DNA from: Dipteris shenzhenensis
Taxonomy: Eukaryota > Polypodiophyta > Polypodiopsida > Gleicheniales
DNA: 64,000 nt
Reading direction: 5' to 3' (one strand)
Assembly: GCA_047967505.1 (NCBI GenBank)
Contig: CM106539.1
Shown here in pieces: positions 12,270 through 24,659 of this stretch. The notes under the pieces are model-generated. The model made no database searches and was not told the DNA's origin. It saw only the letters and a list, made by a program, of their open reading frames with translations. The translations under genes and the position numbers were made by a program. How positions within the stretch are numbered: the first letter of the stretch is position 1; each line of letters opens with the position of its first letter.

Positions 12270-12297
12270 ACCTTTAACCCCCACAACCTCCCACTTA
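12270..12297 (-). other. Polypurine tract and 16-bp stub of the copia 3' LTR
   Basis: On the minus strand a purine-rich AAGTGGGAGGT (to 12286) leads into TGTGGGGGTTAAAGGT (12285-12270), identical to the first 16 bases of the 5' LTR at 17993. After that the sequence departs from the 5' LTR, so about 156 bp of the 3' LTR are absent. Confidence 0.75.
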
Positions 12298-12338
12298 AAG
12301 GACAATGTGCCTTTAAGGGAGAACAACCAGTGAGCATA

Positions 12339-15300
12339 CTATCCAATGCCCATCAATACACGACAATACTCAAACCACTGACTAGGTAGACTCTTCGTCA
12401 GCATATCTGCAGGGTTATCATCTGTATGAACCTTGACAAGCTCTATGTGCTTGTCCTCAAGTACCTCCCTAATGAAATGGTACCTGACCTCAATGTGTCT
12501 GGTCTTTGCATGAAAGACCGGATTCCGTGCTAGCTGAATAGCACTTAGGAATCACTATGCAATGTCGGTACACCTGTATGAATCCCCAAATCTCCCACTA
12601 GCCGATCAAGCCATATAGCCTCCTTGCAACCCTCTGTGGCTGCAACATACTCAGCCTCTGTGGTAGATAAAGCCACGCACTTCTGTGCACGAGACATCCA
12701 CGACACTGCACCACCTGCAAAGGTGAACACATAACCAAAAGTGGATCTCCTACTATCCACATGCCCTGCATAGTCTGAATCAGTGTACCCAAGTACACGC
12801 ATGTCTCCTTTACCAAAGCAGATGCACATCTCCTTGGTACCCTTCATGTACCTCATGATGCACTTAACTGCCTCCCAATGCCTCTTTCTTAGATTAGCCA
12901 TATAGTGGCTAACAACTCCCATTGCAAATGCAATGTCTGGTCTAGTAGCTATCATAGCATACATAAGACTCCCAACTGCTGATGCATAAGGAACCTTGGC
13001 CATCATGGCCTTTTCCTCATCTGATTTGGGACTATCTATATGACTCAGTTTCACATATGGAGGCAATGGAGTACTCACGCCTTCCCCCCCTCCATATTGA
13101 AACGCTGCAATACTTTTGTAACATACTCTTTTTGTGAAAGCCAAAGGAGTTTCCTACTCCGATCACGCGTGATGCGCATACCAAGAATATGACCTGCAAA
13201 TCCCAAATCCTTCATATCAAAGGCCTCATGCAACTTGGCCTTTAATGCATCTAGCTCATAAGTATTCTTACTAGCCAATAGCATATCATCCACATATAGT
13301 GCCAAGATTATCAGGCTATTATCCTTAGCCCTTTTAGTGTAGAGGCAGTGATCAATTTCACTCCTTCTAAAACCCTGGGACCGAATGAAAGCATCAAACT
13401 TTTGATACCATTCTCTAGGTGCTTGCTTAAGACCATAGAGACTCTTCTTTAGCTTGCAAACTAAATGCTCTTTGCCCTTTTCTTCAAAGCCTTCTCGCTG
13501 CACCATGTAAATTTCCTCATGCAAATCCTCATGCAAGAAAGCTGTCTTGACATCCATTTGCATAAGCTCCATAGCCTCTACTGCCACTAGTCCAAGCATG
13601 CATCCAAGTGTGATCATCTTCACAACCGGAGAGAATATCTCATCAAAGTCCACACCCCTCTCTTGCTTGAACCCTTTAGCAACCAAACGGGCCTTGTACC
13701 TAGGCACATCATCACCTGTGACCACCATCTTGTAGACCCATTTACATGGCAATGCTTTCTTTCCATGTGGCAAAGAAACCAAGTCCCAAGTCTTATTCTT
13801 CATAAGTGAACTCATCTCTGATTGCATAGCATACTCCCACTTGCGTTGATCCTCACGCATCATAGCCTCTTTGTAGCAAGAAGGCTCCCGGCAATCAGTA
13901 AGCATCACATAGTCTACCCCTGGAACAAACCTATCAGGCGGTCTAGACACTCTAGATGATCTTCTCAAGGGCATTTCAGCTTGCTGTCCCACTTGCATAT
14001 CAGCCACATTTGGCTCATCATTTCCACCAATAGATGATCCATCATCTATCCTTGATTGTATACCTATGGGAGTACTTGGTTGTACCATTTCTTGCACATT
14101 TGGTGCATGGACAGCTTGCTGTCTATCAACATATGCAGGTGGATTCATATCCTGGAAAGTGATTCTCCTCATTTCCACATCCCTCATGGATGCCTTATGC
14201 ATCTTCTTCTCATTGAAGACCACATCATGGCTGCATATGATCTTCTTTGCTTCTGGATCCCAGAGACGATAGCCCATCTCTCCACTTTCACCATAACCCA
14301 GAAAGATGCATTTCCTAGACTTAGGATCTAGCTTCTTTCGAAGCTCTTTTGGCACATGTGCATATGCCTCACACCCAAATATACGCAAATGAGAGTAAGA
14401 GGGCTTCTTGCCACTCCATGCCTCTTCAGGAATACCACCATCCAAACTCTTACTAGGTGATCTATTGATCACATGCACTGCAGTCTTCATTGCCTCAGCC
14501 CAAAAACCACCAGAAAGACTTGCATTGGAAAGCATGCATTGCAACCTTTCTTGAATGGTATGGTTCATCTTTTTTGCAACTGGATTTTGCTCTGGAGTAC
14601 GAGGGGATGTGAGCTCCCTCTTAATCCCACGTGTATCACAGAAATGCTGAAAGTCATGAGAGAGATACTCTCCACCACCGTAGGCATTTAAGCATTCTAC
14701 CTGACTGATTCTCAACCAAGGCCAGCCATTTCTGAAATACCTGGAACACATCACTCTTCCGAGCTATAGCATAAGCCCACACTTTCCTAGTTGCATCATC
14801 AATGAATGTCACATAGTATTCAGCCCCGCCTAATGACCGTGTAGGCATGGGACAACATACGTCTGAATGCACCAAATCAAGCATTTCAAACTCTTTCTTT
14901 CCCCTTCTTTTATGGGCTGATTTAGTCTGCTTCCCATAGAGACAGTGCTCACAAAATTCAAAATCAGAGAAACTCAAATGCGGTACATAACCCAAATGGC
15001 ATAAGAGTTTCATTCCTTTCTGGCTCATGTGCCCCAACCTTTAATGCCACAAAGAAGTGCTTGGCTGCTCGGTTATTGCAACAACATGATCAAATACCCC
15101 TGATACATGTAAGGGATACAAAGTCCCACACTTGGCACCCCTAGCCAAAAGCATAGAGCCCTTTTGAATTTTCCAACTTTGAAAGCCAAAAGTGGTGTGA
15201 AAACCAGCATCATCTAGCTGACCCACTGAAATAAGACTCTTGGTCAACTTAGGCACATGTCTCACATGTTTCAAAACAAATGCAGACCCATTTGCAAAAG

Positions 15301-16417
15301 AAAACTTTATGTCACCTGCTCCCACTATGTCACATGCATAGTCATTTCCAAGATGCACACAACCTGTCTTTCCACTATCATAAGTGGAGAACCATTCCCT
15401 ATGGGGAGTAACATGGAATGAAGCACCAGAATCCAAAATCCAATCCTGGGAATATGCATCATCTGAAGTGGTAAGCAACTCTGCAGATAAAGTAGACATG
15501 AAGAGAACATCATTGTCACTATCATGTGTGACTGCATTGATCTCCTCGATCTTCACTTTTCCTTTGTCCTCCCTTGGACTCTCTTCCTTTTGATTTGCAC
15601 CCCAATTTGCATTCTTTTTCTTATCCTTTTGCTCTCTTTTCAGCTTGTAGCAATCCTTTTTCATATGGCCCTTCTTGCCATAGTGGTAACACTCAATGTT
15701 CCGTGCCCTGGATTTGCTACGAGACTTCCCTCTTTCTTGGGACTTCCCCCTGAACTGTGATCTGCCCCTTTGCACATTTAAGGCTGCATCCTGCTTCTTG
15801 CCATCCTTAGACTTCCGTCTAATCTCCTCGGCCAACAAGCTACCCACAACATCATCAAATTTCAGTACTCCACCAGGTGCAGAGTTACTGACAGCTGTAC
15901 GGAAGGTATCCCATGAGGATGGCAATGAACATAAGAGAAATATTGCCTTAGTCTCCACATCAAAATTCATTTTCTGAGCCTAAAGTTGGCTGAAAATAAT
16001 ATTGAATTCATTCAAGTGAGAAGCAATGGAGACCCCTTCCTTCATCTGCAGCTCAAACAACCTCTTCATGAGGTAAACTTTATTAGAGGCAGTTTCCTTC
16101 TCATAAGTGGCACACAGTTTCTTCCACAAATCTTCCGTAGTCTGCTCATTTACTACTGTGAAATAAACTGACTCTGCAAGATGAAGTCTAATAGTAGACT
16201 TTGCTAATGCATCCAACTCTTTCCAATCATCCTCAGACATATTTGCAGGCTTAGCTTCAATCCCTGCCAAGAGTTTTATCTGCTTCTTTTGAATAAGCAC
16301 ATCCCTTATTTGTTCTTTCCACAAAGAAAAGTTTGTCCCATCAAACTTTTTAATGCTGAAAAACTCCTTTTCAGACGTGGAAGAGAATGCCATGATGCAA
16401 ATGAAACAAAATCCCAA
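12339..16417 (-). pseudogene. Ty1/copia gag-pol polyprotein, broken
   Basis: Gag (16417 to about 15600) starts near MAFSSTSEKEFFSIKKFDG and resembles UBN2-type copia Gag. Its zinc knuckle CYHYGKKGH has Tyr (15680-15682) in place of the second Cys. Protease carries WILDSGASFH (DSG at 15425-15433). Integrase has LVHSDVC and FIDDATRK, but the third catalytic Glu is Lys (VAKKMN, 14572-14574). RT has intact YVDD (13285-13296). RNase H follows, with GYTDSDYAG and STTEAEYVA, and reading continues to a TAG at 12339. Breaks are TAG at 15980-15982, TAA at 15041-15043, a frameshift near 14690, another in a C-run near 13084-13090, and a one-base loss near 12545. The full set of pol domains shows a formerly autonomous element. 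Confidence 0.93.
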
Positions 16418-17807
16418 ATGCTAGTGCCTGCAAGAGAGAATCACACCAAATACTAGGTGCACCCAAATGTGTATGCCACAATAGAGTGAAATATCACCAA
16501 AACTCAAAGCTCAAAGCATCTGACTCATGTGCATATACTATGCATCCATATGAGCAAATCTGGCCCAAAAGAAAATGCCAATAAGTGCCAAATGACTCAA
16601 GCATAAACACTGTCCACTGGCATATGCATCAATAATGTCTCATCCAAGAGAGCATAGCACTATCAGTGCATCACCTGCAATGTTTCAAAGCTGTTCCTCA
16701 GCATAAAATAGCATCCATGTGCAAAGCGTCCATAAAAAAATAGCATCCCACAAGGCAATTTGGGCCTATCAGCACATCCAACAAGAACCGCAATGCATCC
16801 AAATGGCCTATAAATCATCCACTGCAACCTAATGCATACCACGAATGAGCGCACACTGCTCAAACTGCAACCAGAGTGATCTGCATAAGGTATGCTCAAG
16901 AAATCATAGTCTCACGGTAATGAGCGCTACTGAAAATAGAACCTGAGATGCCTCAAAACATGGGTGCCATTGCATAATCGGAATCAACAAGAAAATCTGC
17001 AAATATCTCTCTTCTGTCAGAACTCCAAAATCCCAACCGATGAGTGAGAAATGGGAGTCAACACTTATCCACTACCATGTGGCATAAATCTAAGGTTTCA
17101 AAACCTTAGTATGAAAAATGCATAACAGAGAGACGAAATCGAATACACAGAGATTTATAACTCTAAAAATCCTCCACCGAATCACGCAAGAACTGCTAGG
17201 TAGGGGTTTTTGGGCATCCGGAACGCAATGGGATAGACGGTTTTGGAAACCGTGGTCTCAATCACTGGGTCCAACACACGGACTGAAAAACGTTTTCGGA
17301 AACAGAGCTATCTATAAACTCCACCGGAGTGCGAATGATGAGCAACATAGAAGTTTTAGGACCTCCTGAGTCCACCGGAACTGACAGATCTGCAAATGGT
17401 TGCTCCAAACTTGAGTTCCAACACCCGGGAAAAAAACGCAGGAATTGACACAGTGAGTCAGAAATCCACTGAAATGATCCCAGATTCAAGAATGAAGGTG
17501 TTTCCAAGCTCCTGAAGTAATGTGGACACCAAAAGCAAGCAATAGTTGCCTCTACAAGTCAATATGGAGTCTCTGTCGTCGAACAAAATAGGGAAAAGCT
17601 CAAAAAACGACTTTTTCTTTGAAAGCTCTTAACAGGCTCTCAAAACCACTTCGCAAAGCCAAAGTGACTTTTCCAAAGGTTCCTCCAAGGTCTCTGCACA
17701 CTCGGATGCAAGTAAAGTCACCCACAAAGCTTCCCACAGAGCTTTTCCTTCCTCCCACAGAGCTGCTGGGCTTCCAGCATTCACGCACGCTTAGCTAGAT
17801 CACTCGG
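16418..17807 (-). other. Untranslated leader of the copia element
   Basis: Lies between the primer binding site and gag. Long for a copia leader (about 1.4 kb). Short ORFs on both strands have no recognisable domain. Confidence 0.6.
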
Positions 17808-17819
17808 GCTCTGATACCA
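17808..17819 (-). other. Primer binding site (initiator-Met tRNA)
   Basis: TGGTATCAGAGC on the minus strand, two bases after the 5' LTR end. It matches the 3' end complement of plant initiator methionine tRNA, the usual primer for copia elements. Confidence 0.9.
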
Positions 17820-17821
17820 GT

Positions 17822-17993
17822 TGAGAGTGCTCTCAACGAAAGCAAGAACGGAAGAAGGAGAGAGAGAGAGATAGAGAGCCACACAAGTTTGGTGGGTGCA
17901 GAACCACCCTAATCTTCTTTTTCATTCATTTATATATGTGTTTGAGTATTGTACATAACTGGGGTGAAGGCACAGTGACCTTTAACCCCCACA
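17822..17993 (-). repeat. 5' LTR of the copia element (172 bp)
   Basis: On the minus strand it begins TGTGGGGGTTAAAGG and ends GAGAGCACTCTCA, immediately before the primer binding site. It is short for a copia LTR and contains a (GA)n run (about 17858-17876 on the plus strand). Confidence 0.85.
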
Positions 17994-18275
17994 ATAGCGG
18001 CCAAGGGCCTATTTCAAAATGTAATAAGGAAGAGTGCTCTAAAGCCTTCCCATTATTTTTGGGCATGTATTTTGGATGTGATAGACTCAATCATGAGTAA
18101 AGGAGTGAAGAAGAGAAAAGTATGCATTAAAGGATGTACAAGAGAAAAGAATGGCTAAAGGCAAGGACATGCCTTGGCAATGAGAGGATCAGATATCCAT
18201 GTATTTCGGCTCATGCATTACTTTTAAAATATTATAAATACTCAAGGTGTGGGATCACAAGCCACACACCTTGAG
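17994..18275 (+). repeat. LTR-A fragment in inverted orientation
   Basis: About 282 bp nearly identical to the reverse complement of 8841-9136, including the TATAAATA (18233-18240) and the CTTGAGGGGGGA terminus. Its left edge is the outer end of the copia 5' LTR. Its right edge diverges from LTR-A at 18275. Together with 8713-9742 it forms an inverted repeat around about 8.9 kb. Confidence 0.85.
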
Positions 18276-19499
18276 GGGGGAATCCAATAAAAAATGATTT
18301 AATTAATGGCAAAGATGAAGCTTTAAATAATGGTATTATCTCCTAGAAGGGAAGTGACCAATTCAATATCTAATATCCTTTAGCTAGTTTTAATTAGGAA
18401 AAAACAAAAAATGTTGAAATGAAAAAGAAGACAATGCGACTATGAATGGTCTCTAAGATTCATTCTTTTGTAAAGATAATTCTAGGGATCAGTGTCACAC
18501 TATGGCTTTATATATATTTCACCAAGCTTTCTATATTGATGAAAGAGGTTTCAAATATATGCTAGTTGGATAGATGCTTTTAAAGGTGTCCATGGAGTAA
18601 ATGCCATAAAAGATGCCCAAGGGTCCAAGAAGACGTCTTTATCTTGTTCATGGCTTGCCCTAGTTGCAAAAATGGGACTATGAATGCTTAATATAATTAT
18701 GATATGTTGTGAATTTTTACACAAGTGCTTAATACAACTAGGATATGTCCTTATAAGGAGAGTAGAGAAATGGATAAGGGTGGTGGATATTTGTGAGGCA
18801 TTACACAAGTGCTTACACAATTATTAGAATAGGTCCTTATTAGTAGAGTGTTTAGGAATGCCTAAGAGTGATGGAATGCCAATGCACATGCCCTTTTGTT
18901 AATATGTACTACTAGGAACAATATGCAATTCAATAATCCTAAAATTTTACCCTATGCTCTCTTGAAAGGTGATTCTACTTTGCCAACTACCAGCAAACAC
19001 TCATCCAATAGCTAGCTTATGCGTATTAAAAATATATTTTCGATTTAAAGGATTAGTAGAGATATTTTGAATTTCAAGAGAATTGTAGAGCTCTCTTGAG
19101 GTTTATTCACTCCATACATAGATTAAAACTCTCTTTTATAAATAAAATGTGTCTCTTACAAATAGTTTGTATGTGCATATAATGAATGTTTGATATAGAT
19201 ATGCAACCTTTTCCTAGGTGGTGCCCCACAAAATGTAAAACCCTAACTTTTGGATCTTAAAAAACTATTTTTAAAATGCATCAAGTTAGAATAAGGGAGA
19301 GAGAGAGGGTCGACGTCATAAATCACACACACATAGAGAGAACATACACAAGTAGACCTTAAAATGTACATTTATTGAAAAGAAAATGAACTTATTTACA
19401 TAACAGGTCTTACTAGGATTAGGGGTATTGAATCTTCGGGTTAGGTCACCATATGACAAGTAGATTGACTACACCTCCACCTCTAATAGCATTCACCGG
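18276..19499. other. No gene recognised
   Basis: AT-rich intergenic DNA between the LTR-A fragment and the CACTA end. No open frame of interest. Confidence 0.45.
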
Positions 19500-19517
19500 C
19501 ACTACTACAAAACTAGG

Positions 19518-20100
19518 TAGAAATGGCAGCCCAAAAGTGACATTTCTACATTATTAAATGGCACTTTCTTGTCGCCATTTCCACATGTGCCATTTTTTGG
19601 AATTGGCAACCAAAAGTGCCATATATTTTGCCATTTTTACGTATGAATGGCAACTAAAAGTGCCATATAGCTTTGCCATTTCCACATACAAAATGGTAAC
19701 CAAGAGTGCCATATATTTTTGCCATTTTTTTGTCTAAAATGGCAACCGAAAGTGCCATATATTTTGCCATTTTTACGTATTAAATGGCAACTAAATGTGC
19801 CATATAGTTTTGCCATTTCCACATGCAAAATGGCAACCAAAAGTGGCCATATATTTTGCCATTTTTATGTATGAAATGGAAACCAAAAGTGCCATATATT
19901 TTTGCCATTTCGATGTCTAAAATGGCAACCAAAAGTGCCATATATTCTGCCATTTTTACGTATGAAATGACAACTAAAAGTGCCATATAGTTTTACCATT
20001 TCCATAATTGAAATAGCAACCAAAAGTACCATATATTTTTTCCATTTTTAATGCATGAAATGGCACTACATTTGAGACCAAATGTGAAAGAAATGGCAAA
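19518..20100. repeat. CACTA subterminal repeats, ~45 bp unit
   Basis: About a dozen diverged copies of a ~45-bp unit with an AAATGGCAACCAAAAGTGCC core followed by an AT-rich part and TGCCATTT. The AAATGGCA / TGCCATTT ends make each unit partly palindromic. A marker (ttttacgtat) recurs at about 19635, 19771, 19863 and 19953, consistent with multiples of 45 bp. Such subterminal arrays are the usual binding sites of TnpA-like proteins in CACTA elements. Confidence 0.75.
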
Positions 20101-21274
20101 AGGTGACATAAAAGTTATGTTTGAATGGCAAAAGCTAACATAAAAATTGTCACTTATTATATTCGAAATGGCAAAAGATGACTTAAAATTTGTAAGATTT
20201 CATGTTGAAAATAATAATAAAGTGACATACAAAATGCTAGTTATTATGTTACAAATGGCAAGAAATGGAATCACAATTGCCATTTCTTATTTAATAAACA
20301 ATAGCATTTAAAATGGACAAATTTTTTTGAGCTTCTACTAGCTTTTAAAATGGGCCAAAAAGTTACATGACATTGGAATCTTAAATGACTAAAATCTTAC
20401 ATTTGATACTTGGTATCCATGAATGAAATTTATTGTCTAAGTGTGAAAGATCAATCAAAAGTCTTAAGTGCATCAGTTCTCATAGTACAGAATGTGAAGA
20501 AGTCATCTAAAATTCTAAGGAATAACTTTTACCTTTTATAACACACACATTTTACTTTGATAACAAATATTATTCGTTAATTGATTGAGAAATAAATAAT
20601 ACAAGTTTTACATAACAAAATAAAATATAAAATTATAAAGACAATACATGAAGAGTTTCCCGAGCAACATTCAAGCCTACGGCTTGACCCAATGTCTGAA
20701 TCTCATCATTTGATTTAAATATATAAGCATCCTTAACGATTGCATCATCAACTCGTTTTGCTACATAACCAACTCTTATTGGTATAGTATGAACTCTAAA
20801 TGAAGGATCCAAACTAAGTATTGTCCCTATTCCAACTATGTCTTTTGAGTCCTTATGTTAGGTCTTTACTCGTTGCCCCCTTTGAAAAGCATCAACCTAC
20901 AAAGATACATTCAAGAGATCATTAGTATAATATTTGTTTAAAATATCTTTATGAAAAATATCCAAGAACGTTATGGTCATTGCCATACTAATTAAGAAAA
21001 ATAAAAAATTTTAACTTACTTGAAAAACACATATGCCATTAGTTTGTGCTGCTGTCTTTTCTACTCTAATTGTTGATTAATGAACCTTTTTAAAATAAAG
21101 TAAATATGATACTTAATAATGCTTCATGTGAATGCTTTCTATTCTACTCAAAGATCCATAAACTTTTTCAAAACAATATCTCCAGGCACGCGCGCATGTG
21201 TGTATATGTGTGTCTGTGTGAGCATGAATCATATTTTTTGTGAAAATTATCATGAAGTAGGCATGGAATTTGCC

Positions 21275-22745
21275 AAAGGTAGACCAAAAATGGTTTTCCT
21301 CAAATCATTAATTTGTTCTTGCAAGGCATCCACAGCCTTATCCTTTTCATGAAGGTTTCTTTGCAACTCAGCAGTCTTCTCATGTATCACTTGGTCTAAA
21401 TCACCAATTGCAAATTGTTTTTTGCCACAAGTACTCTTTTTAGTAGGTACAAAAGTCTTGGACCAGAAATGTTATTATCCCCATTGTCATTTGGATTAGG
21501 ATCCTACACAATTAAAAACATAAAATATATCAAATTGATATTAAATTTCATTTATTAATAATTTCTATTCATAAAACAAAGAGAACATGAAGTACCTCTA
21601 ATGAAACAACACCATTGGTCTCTTTAGACAATGCATAGTCAGATAGTATTCCTCTTCCTTTCATCCCATATCCTTTTGAGGTATGAGCTTCTAAAAACAC
21701 CTCTCAATATGAAGGAGACCTTTAAAGTCAAGAGATCTACATGTTTAAAATATTTGTCATGCATGTGGATTTATCAAAGAGTACTACTATAAAAACATGA
21801 ATTATGAAAAGAAAGAAAACTATTAAACTTACAAGTTCTTGTTTCATTCCAGCATAACCCTTTCGACCTAAATTCGTAACATTTCTTGGGCCTTTCTATT
21901 TCTCTTATTTCTTTCACTAGATCTCTAAAAAATAATGTCAAAATGTAGTAAAGTTAAATAGAATTAAGAAAGAACATATGATACTTGCAATAAAATATGT
22001 GTGTGTGTGTGTGTGTACCTTGAATTCCTTTGAATTTACTAGTGTCTTTATTATTTCCCATACATCATCTGGTAGCCATGTTGGTTTTTGTGCATCATCT
22101 CTCCATCCTGTAAGTAAGAACTATAAGCATAGCATCAACTCATAACAAACAACACATTAATAAAAACTCAACAAAATCAATGTTCAAGTAAATACATTTT
22201 TAATAGAATACTTAAATAAACATATAGCCTGTTTGTTCACTCTGAATTCTTTTGAGACTTTAGTTTTCCAGCATTTTCCACTGATATTACATTCATTATA
22301 TTGAGCCTGCAAATACAATAAAATATACACAAAAGTATTCATCGATATAAAAGAAATTTTAAATACTAAACATTTAAAAGTAAGACCATCGAAAGATATC
22401 AAGAAAAAGCCAAGCCTTACATCAACATATCTTCTCACTGCCTCCTTTTGAATGATCTGTACAACTTTAATTGATTGCAATGAGAGATCCATATGCCTAC
22501 GGATGGCTTGAGTTATTGTCTAAGCATATGAATCTTTGTGTATTCCACAAGGAACTTGTTCCTCATTTACATCCACCTTAATACAATGTCCCAGCTCAAT
22601 AAATTTTGCTTTCTTGGCCTCTCTAGATGCCCTTCTAAGATATCTTTCTCTTTTTATCATTGCATCATCATTTGATATTCTTCCTTTTTTAGTTACCAGT
22701 GGTGTAACTTCTTCATCATGAACATTATTTGGAAATTTTTCTAGA
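21275..22745 (-). pseudogene. CACTA TnpA-like gene (Transposase_24), multi-exon relic
   Basis: Six exon-like blocks on the minus strand, mostly with GT/AG borders. The first (about 22745-22421) reads REAKKAKFIELGHCIKV ... QAIRRHMDLSLQSIKVV and EAVRRYVD. The second (from 22306) reads CWKTKVSKEFRVNK. The third is 22107-22019 (WRDDAQKPTWLPDDVWEIIK). The fourth is 21924-21833 (SSERNKRNRKAQ ... LGRKGYAGMKQEL). The fifth ends at 21596 (EVFLEAHTSKGYGMKGRG). The sixth starts at 21503 and is a coiled coil (VIHEKTAELQRNLHEKD). The NRK ... GRKGYA ... VFLEAHT order fits plant Ptta/En/Spm transposases. Breaks are a TAG in block 1, a TGA where TGG is expected in block 5, and frameshifts in blocks 4 and 6. 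The gene is dead but its structure is well preserved. Confidence 0.65.
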
Positions 22746-23131
22746 AAAAGTTAATAGCAAAAATAAGAAAAATAAGTCACACAAAGATAATGTCAAGATA
22801 TTGAAATCAATCCAAATAATAATGCAAATAAAGAAAGTATGGAATGTTAAATACCTTATATATCATTATTCTTCAAATTATTAAGTTGATGTTGACAATG
22901 ATAGCCTTCCATGGTATGTCATTGGTAATTTTCATATCCTAATGATGATAATGAGTGGGCTATCAAAGAAGAAAGTGTCTATCTTGATTAAATCTAGATC
23001 CTCTTCTAGTTCTCTTACAATATTTTCCTAAATTTTTTGGTATCCTCTTAGCCCAAACATTTGCCAAATGGTGAGAAACATTATCCAGGATTGTAGTATC
23101 TATTCATTTTAAAAGTTATTTATTAAGCATA

Positions 23132-23133
<2 letters not shown>

Positions 23134-23190
<57 letters not shown>
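23134..23190. repeat. (CT)n microsatellite
   Basis: Uninterrupted CT run of about 57 bp. A second run of about 37 bp lies at 23423-23459. Confidence 0.95.
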
Positions 23191-23193
<3 letters not shown>

Positions 23194-23419
23194 AATATGC
23201 ACACACACATAGATGAGTTCCACATGATGTAACTTTGAAAAGTTTCAGAATAGTCTCAACTAACATAATTGATTGATCCTAATCAATTATGGTATCATCA
23301 TCACCGTTATCTTGAATATTCAACAAGTCTTTAAATATTCTCCTAAATTTTCAGGTATCATTTCAAATTTCAAGCCAACATTTGTCAAATACAAGGCAAG
23401 ATCAACCATGAACAAAATC

Positions 23420-23460
<41 letters not shown>

Positions 23461-23503
23461 ATTGTAACAAGTTTTAAAGAAATCACCCAAGTGACATGAT
23501 TGA

Positions 23504-24042
23504 TTAATCCTCATCGATTACATCATCATCATCACCATCATCTCCAATATTCACCAAGTCATCTGAATTTGGTTCCTCTCCCTCTCTAGGTCCATCATAA
23601 GTATCTAATATATCATGTGGAAATGATGATGGGCATGAGAAATCTCTAGACATAGAGAAATCAACAATGGAATCACTCTCTGCCCCTGCTCTTGGAATGT
23701 GATCAAGCACAACACTCCAATTTTGCTCCTTTGGGTCAAGCATATAAAAAACTTGTTGTACATGTGCAACCATGACAAAGGGTTGGTCATCAAGATTTGA
23801 AGAGCTCATTTTCCTTGTTGTATTGACTTGTTGGAATCCATACTTATCTATTTTCATCGTAGCATTCTTTTCTTTGGTATCAGATTTGAACCAATCATAG
23901 TACAATAAGATGGTAGTGAAAGACCCAAAATCCAATTAAGTATCTTCTCAATCTTTCCAAAAAAACGAATAAAGCTTCGTGTTGGATTTTGATGTTTGAT
24001 ACTACTTTGGCTTAGCATATCGAAATATGTTGGAGTCTCCAC
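23504..24042 (-). pseudogene. CACTA TNP2 transposase C-terminal part (DUF4216)
   Basis: On the minus strand a SIKHQNPTRSF ... FGKIEKI segment (about 24000-23940) is followed after a frameshift by LLYYDWFKSD, KYGFQQVNTTRKM, DDQPFVMVAHVQQVFY and LDPKEQNWSVVLDHIPR. The series DWF ... YGF ... VN ... DPFV ... QAxQVFY ... W.VV is typical of DUF4216, found at the C-terminal side of TNP2 transposases in plant CACTA elements. It ends in an acidic tail rich in Asp, as usual there. An acceptor-like tttttgcag precedes the first segment. The TNP2 catalytic part was not found upstream. Confidence 0.65.
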
Positions 24043-24659
24043 TGCAAAAAAGTGAAGAGAAAGATTCTAAGCAATAATAGAAAAACACATGATACGTAAT
24101 CATTTTGAATTTATACATCAAATGTCAAATTATATTTTTGGATTGCAAGTAATACCTAGAGTGAATAGCTTTAAATTATCTAAATTGTTCTGCATTGAAT
24201 TTTGCTTTTGCTCCTTTGCAGTACAAAGATATTGTATGTCATAGAAAGCAAAATTTATTGTGTTTCAACTATTTCATTATACAAATACACTTACAATTGG
24301 GTCTATGGTGTGGAAGATAAGCATGATAATCTCGTAATACAAGTTCTCGATGCATGTAGACATGCTGTATCCAAACCTCTGTTATGCATCTTGTGCCTTC
24401 CTTTTTTACTCTGAAATATTTCACTCTTCCCTTCTAAGAAGCCAAAAAATTGTTAGTTGATTGTTGCTTTCTCTACTTGTTGGGTTGCATTAGCACCGTC
24501 TCTTTCACCACTGCTATCCTTTTCTAGATATCGTCCACGGTCAAAGTATTGGAAACTTCTACACATGAGATTAGTGAGGCAGGCCTTTGTGGCAAAGAGA
24601 TACTTTGTACATCCACATCTTTGCCAAGTAGAGAGATAGACTGTTTCCTAGTGGCATGA

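Larger units (their letters stand above)
12270..17993 (-). mobile_element. Degenerate Ty1/copia retrotransposon
   Basis: A minus-strand element in canonical order: 172-bp 5' LTR (17822-17993), tRNA-iMet-type primer binding site (17808-17819), about 1.4 kb leader, gag, protease, integrase, reverse transcriptase, RNase H (16417 down to 12339), polypurine tract, then a 3' LTR cut off after about 16 bp. The protease-integrase-RT-RNase H order is diagnostic of Ty1/copia. Stops, frameshifts and lost catalytic residues make it non-autonomous. The 5' LTR abuts the interior of a second LTR-A copy, so the element inserted into that LTR. Confidence 0.93.
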
